DNA of 17,090 nucleotides from Chloroflexota bacterium (GTDB taxonomy: Bacteria; Chloroflexota; Dehalococcoidia; JACQGW01), in contig JACQGW010000206.1 in NCBI GenBank assembly GCA_016199325.1, positions 1-17,090 of the forward strand, written 5' to 3'. The number at the start of each line of letters is the position of its first letter. The stretch's first letter is position 1. The position numbers were made by a program, and so were the translations under genes. The notes under the pieces were generated by a model, which did no database searches, had not been told where the DNA came from, and saw only the letters and a program-made list of their open reading frames with translations. Shown here piece by piece: positions 14,616 to 17,090 of the stretch.

Positions 14616-15695
14616 ATGATCACCACCTCACCGACGTCCCTCCACGCGCGCTCGATTGTCGTCGACGCGCTCGACGTCTCCGGCTTTGACGAGGCGCACT
14701 TTCTCAAGATGAAGGAGGGTGGCGTCACGGCGGCCAACGCCACCGTCGTCACCGTCGGCCTGGGCTTTCGCTCGACAATAGAGGGAATCCGCGACTTCGA
14801 CCTGCTGATGGAGCAGAACGCGTCGCTGGTGATGCCGGTCCGCACAGTGCAGGACATTCTGACGGCGAAGGCCTCCGGCAAGGTCGGCATCATCTACGGC
14901 CTTCAGAACGCCGTCGCCGTGGAGGGGGACGTCCGTCTCGTGAAGGTCCTCCACAGCCTGGGTGTGCGGGTGATTCAGCTGACGTACAATACGGCCAATC
15001 TGCTCGGCGACGGCTGCCTGGAGGGCCGCGACGGCGGCCTGACGATCTTTGGCCGGGCCGTCGTGCGGGAGATGAACCGGACCGGCATCCTCGTCGACGT
15101 TTCGCACTGCAGCCGGCGCACCGGCCTCGACGCCATCGAGACCTCGGAGCTGCCGGTGGCGATGACCCACGCCTGCGCCAGAGGGCTGGTCGACCATCCG
15201 CGAAACAAGGCGGACGACGAGCTACGCGCCCTGGCGGCCCGGGGCGGCGTCGTCGGGATCACGTCCATCGCCGACTTCGTGTGCGACTACTACAACGGCG
15301 AGCTGCCGACCGTCGAGCACTACCTGCGGCAGATCGACTACGTCGTGAATCTCGTCGGCGTCGACCATGTGGGGATGGGCATGGACTACCTGGACGGCCA
15401 GCGGCGAGGGTTCGTCTACAGTCCCACCTGGGGCGGGTCGGTGACCGGGCCGGAGCCGATCCCATACCGGCAGATGATCGAGCGCCACCGCACGGGCGCC
15501 GACAAGCTCGGCCTGCCGGTCCAGGCCCAGCAGGGGCTGGCGGACAACTGGCCGCCGCCCTACGCCGTGCCGGACAGCTCACGCTTCGGCGACGTGACGG
15601 ACGGGCTGCTGGCGCGCGGCTACGCCGAAGGGGATATCCAGAAGATCCTGGGCGGCAACTGGCTCAGGCTGTTCCGCGAGGTCTGGATCGAGTAG
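14616..15695 (+). CDS. Membrane dipeptidase (peptidase M19) homologue with altered metal site
   Basis: A 359-aa cytoplasmic-looking protein; ATG at 14616 has a GGGAGAG ribosome site, and an upstream in-frame start would overlap the promoter. It follows the M19 TIM-barrel order: VVDALDVSGF (15-24), VGIIYGLQNA (90-99), LGVRVIQLTYNTANLLGDGC, DVSHCS (161-166, His164), THACAR (184-189, His185), HPRNKADDELRALAARGGVVG, VGVDHVGMGMDY and ILGGNWLRLF. His164, His185 and the DHVG-D region match family metal and active-site positions. The first motif, normally DGHND, is DALDV, and the usual bridging Glu region is YGLQN. From memory, a bacterial M19 subfamily shares this (FQN-type). It may act on an unusual amide or non-dipeptide substrate. 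Followed 113 bp later by the flavin enzyme, probably in one transcript. Confidence 0.93.
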   Translation: MITTSPTSLHARSIVVDALDVSGFDEAHFLKMKEGGVTAANATVVTVGLGFRSTIEGIRDFDLLMEQNASLVMPVRTVQDILTAKASGKVGIIYGLQNAVAVEGDVRLVKVLHSLGVRVIQLTYNTANLLGDGCLEGRDGGLTIFGRAVVREMNRTGILVDVSHCSRRTGLDAIETSELPVAMTHACARGLVDHPRNKADDELRALAARGGVVGITSIADFVCDYYNGELPTVEHYLRQIDYVVNLVGVDHVGMGMDYLDGQRRGFVYSPTWGGSVTGPEPIPYRQMIERHRTGADKLGLPVQAQQGLADNWPPPYAVPDSSRFGDVTDGLLARGYAEGDIQKILGGNWLRLFREVWIE

Positions 15696-15698
15696 ATG

Positions 15699-15733
15699 GG
15701 TTCAAGGTTCAAGGTCCAAGGTTCTGGGTTGGG
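15699..15733. repeat. Heptanucleotide tandem repeat
   Basis: Five 7-bp units in a row: GGTTCAA, GGTTCAA, GGTCCAA, GGTTCTG, GGTTGGG, decaying from left to right. They start four bases after the dipeptidase stop codon. Short heptad arrays of this type are common between genes in several phyla. Confidence 0.8.
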
Positions 15734-15808
15734 GGACGCTCCGTGAATCGTTGCAGTTCTCCGCCTTTCTGACAGAACAAGAAGAAGAGAACGAGGAGCG
15801 TGCGGAGC

Positions 15809-16816
15809 ATGGGCACCGGCAAGATGAAGATCGCGATCCGTCTGATCGACGACCTGGGGAGGCCCAGGGACCTGGTCTCTCTCGGGATTCTGGCCGACAG
15901 GCTGGGGTTCGATGCGGTGTGGTTCCCGAACGACAGTTTTCGGACCAACTCCTGGGTGCTCGACTCGGCAGTGGCAGGGGCGACCGAGCGGATCGAGCTC
16001 TGTGCGATGGCGAACATCTGGACGACGGATCCCAGCGAGATCGCGACCTACATCGCGACCCTCGACGACGTCTCGCACGGGCGGGCGAGTCTTTCCATCG
16101 GCCTGCACAACTACGACAGCGTCACGTGGGTCGGCAAGAGCGCCGCGGACGCGCCCCGGCGGATCCGTGAGTCCACGGAGATCGTGCGCCGGCTGCTGCG
16201 CGGCGAGGTCGTACACTACCAGGGCGAGATCTACCGCTGGACCGAGAAGGCGTATCTCCGGATGCCGCCCTACCGTCCGGACGTGCCGGTCCTGATCAGC
16301 CCCGTGGGCGACGATCTGCTGGAGCTGAGCGGCGAGATCGGCGACGGCAGCCTGCCGATGGTGACGCCGCCGCAGTCCGCCAGTGTGATCGTCGAGCCGA
16401 TTCGCCGAGGGCTCCAGCGCTCGGAGAACCCCCATCGCCCCTTCGACCTGTGCGCCTTCGTCTGGATGGCCATCGCCGAGGATCGGGACGAGGCCCGCAA
16501 CCTGCTGGCCGACATCGTCGCCTACTTCGGAACGTACCTCGATCCGCGCGCCCTCGCGATGATCGGCCTGACGGTCGAGGACTACCGGCCAGCTTACAAC
16601 GCCATCGTGGCCCGCGACCCAGTCGGCGCCCGGCAAGCCCTGACCTCGCAGCACTTGAAGCTGGGCATCTACGGCACCCCCGAGGAGTGCGTCCGCCAGC
16701 TCGAGCCGATCATCGAGGCGGGCTTCAACCACGTCTCCATCGGCGGCCCGCTCGGCCGAAACCCGGCCGAAGCCATGCGCCTGATCGCCGAGCGGGTCAT
16801 CCCCGCCTTCAGGTGA
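15809..16816 (+). CDS. LLM-class flavin- or F420-dependent oxidoreductase
   Basis: A 335-aa protein. ATG at 15809 is chosen because GAGGAG sits about ten bases upstream; a GTG at 15800 is too close to it. It shows the luciferase-like (bacterial luciferase/MER) TIM-barrel pattern: MKIAIRLIDD, LGILADRLGFDAVWFPND, TERIELCAMANIWTTDPSEI with TYIATLDDVSHGRASLSIGL, RRIRESTEIVRRLLRGEVVH then YQGEIYRWTEK, PVLISPVGDDLLELSGEIGD, and YGTPEECVRQLEPIIEAGFN with HVSIGG. Members reduce or oxygenate substrates with FMN or coenzyme F420, including ring-opening monooxygenases such as RutA. F420 versus FMN cannot be decided here. Its position behind the dipeptidase suggests a shared catabolic route. Confidence 0.93.
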   Translation: MGTGKMKIAIRLIDDLGRPRDLVSLGILADRLGFDAVWFPNDSFRTNSWVLDSAVAGATERIELCAMANIWTTDPSEIATYIATLDDVSHGRASLSIGLHNYDSVTWVGKSAADAPRRIRESTEIVRRLLRGEVVHYQGEIYRWTEKAYLRMPPYRPDVPVLISPVGDDLLELSGEIGDGSLPMVTPPQSASVIVEPIRRGLQRSENPHRPFDLCAFVWMAIAEDRDEARNLLADIVAYFGTYLDPRALAMIGLTVEDYRPAYNAIVARDPVGARQALTSQHLKLGIYGTPEECVRQLEPIIEAGFNHVSIGGPLGRNPAEAMRLIAERVIPAFR

Positions 16817-16844
16817 GCAAGAGCGACGTGAAGACCGACGAATG

Positions 16845-16912
16845 AAACCGCAGAGGCGCAGAGGACGCAGAGGGGATCGCAGAGCAATAGCGCCGTTGTT
16901 CGCCTTTTCCTG
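16845..16912. repeat. Half copy of the CGCAGAGG-type dispersed repeat
   Basis: AACCGCAGAGGCGCAGAGGA at 16846-16865 and the following bases to about 16912 (including GTTGTTCGCCTTTTCC) align with the left arm and centre of the element at 13075-13184. The right arm is missing and replaced by unrelated sequence, so this copy is truncated. It starts about 28 bp after the oxidoreductase stop codon. Confidence 0.75.
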
Positions 16913-16958
16913 GTAGTGCATGCGGCAAGGCCGCTGGGGGCTGGCCGGCCGCTCTCCC

Positions 16959-16979
16959 GTCATGCTGAGCCGCAACGAG
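16959..16979 (+). repeat. Diverged copy of the GTCATGCTGAGCCGCA dispersed repeat
   Basis: The first 16 bases GTCATGCTGAGCCGCA match the arm starting at 17009; the copy then diverges. It shows the element occurs as a direct repeat as well as an inverted repeat here. Confidence 0.7.
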
Positions 16980-17008
16980 TCCGTTGGTGCTTGGCCGACC
17001 CGTCCGCT

Positions 17009-17090
17009 GTCATGCTGAGCCGCAGCGAAGCATCTCCCCGGGCGCTGCCGGTTCAGGCCGGGGAGATGCTTCGCTGCGGCTCAGCATGAC
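17009..17090. repeat. Perfect 33-bp inverted repeat of the dispersed element at the window edge
   Basis: The left arm 17009-17041 (starting GTCATGCTGAGCCGCA) and the right arm 17058-17090 are exact reverse complements around a 16-bp centre (GCGCTGCCGGTTCAGG). The right arm contains the 31-bp sequence found inside hyuB at 8641-8671. The element may extend past the window. Its form resembles REP/BIME-type paired palindromes. Confidence 0.9.

Noticed and set aside
12823..14619. A 598-codon plus-strand open frame
   Set aside because: It starts inside the PucR-type helix-turn-helix coding region, crosses the palindromic repeat and is antisense to the solute-binding protein.
15620..16975. A 451-codon minus-strand open frame opposite the LLM gene
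   Set aside because: It is antisense to a clear luciferase-like protein, and its ends are translations of dispersed repeats (RPLRLCGF, NPEPWTLNLEP).
1..17090. CRISPR arrays, tRNA or rRNA genes
   Set aside because: No regularly spaced identical repeats with unique spacers and no recognisable tRNA or rRNA sequence were seen; the repeats present are dispersed palindromes and short tandem units.

Overview
The window is high-GC, densely coded bacterial DNA with three kinds of dispersed short repeat. The gene families (a MalT-like LuxR regulator, hydantoinase A/B, an M19 dipeptidase and a luciferase-like flavin enzyme) and the dispersed repeats (one of which translates as VMLSRSEAS) suggest a Chloroflexota bacterium, possibly near Thermomicrobia. 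That placement is an inference; no rRNA or marker gene is present.

Left part (1-6.1 kb). A 5'-truncated secreted LVIVD-repeat protein reads rightward into the window. It converges on a block of leftward genes: an AbrB-like antitoxin coupled to a larger protein with MazF/PemK-like motifs (a possible toxin-antitoxin pair with its own promoter), a small dimeric alpha/beta-barrel protein, a SnoaL-like protein, an 896-aa MalT-type LuxR regulator that appears to be expressed from a leaderless transcript, and a 58-aa zinc ribbon protein. A perfect 14-bp stem-loop follows the zinc ribbon gene.

Middle (6.1-11.1 kb). A gap of about 400 bp holds repeat debris and a possible membrane-protein remnant. 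Next comes a tight leftward operon, GntR(FCD)-hyuB-hyuA, with overlaps of 14 and 4 nt. It encodes the two subunits of an ATP-dependent hydantoinase/oxoprolinase-type ring-opening enzyme and its likely regulator. The 3' end of hyuB carries an in-frame 31-bp copy of a dispersed repeat, flanked by 32-bp near-identical direct repeats.

Right part (11.1-17.1 kb). Divergent from GntR is a GAF-domain/PucR-type regulator. The shared intergenic region has overlapping divergent promoters centred on a palindrome, AAATTGTATCCAATTT. Then come a leftward Tat-type lipoprotein solute-binding protein without its permease or ATPase, a rightward M19 membrane-dipeptidase homologue whose first metal-binding motif is altered, and a rightward LLM-class (F420/flavin) oxidoreductase. 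Together with hyuAB these look like a catabolic island for a cyclic amide, hydantoin or peptide-like compound: uptake, ring opening or oxidation, amide hydrolysis and two regulators. The substrate cannot be read from the sequence. The window ends in a perfect 33-bp inverted repeat made of the same element that sits inside hyuB.
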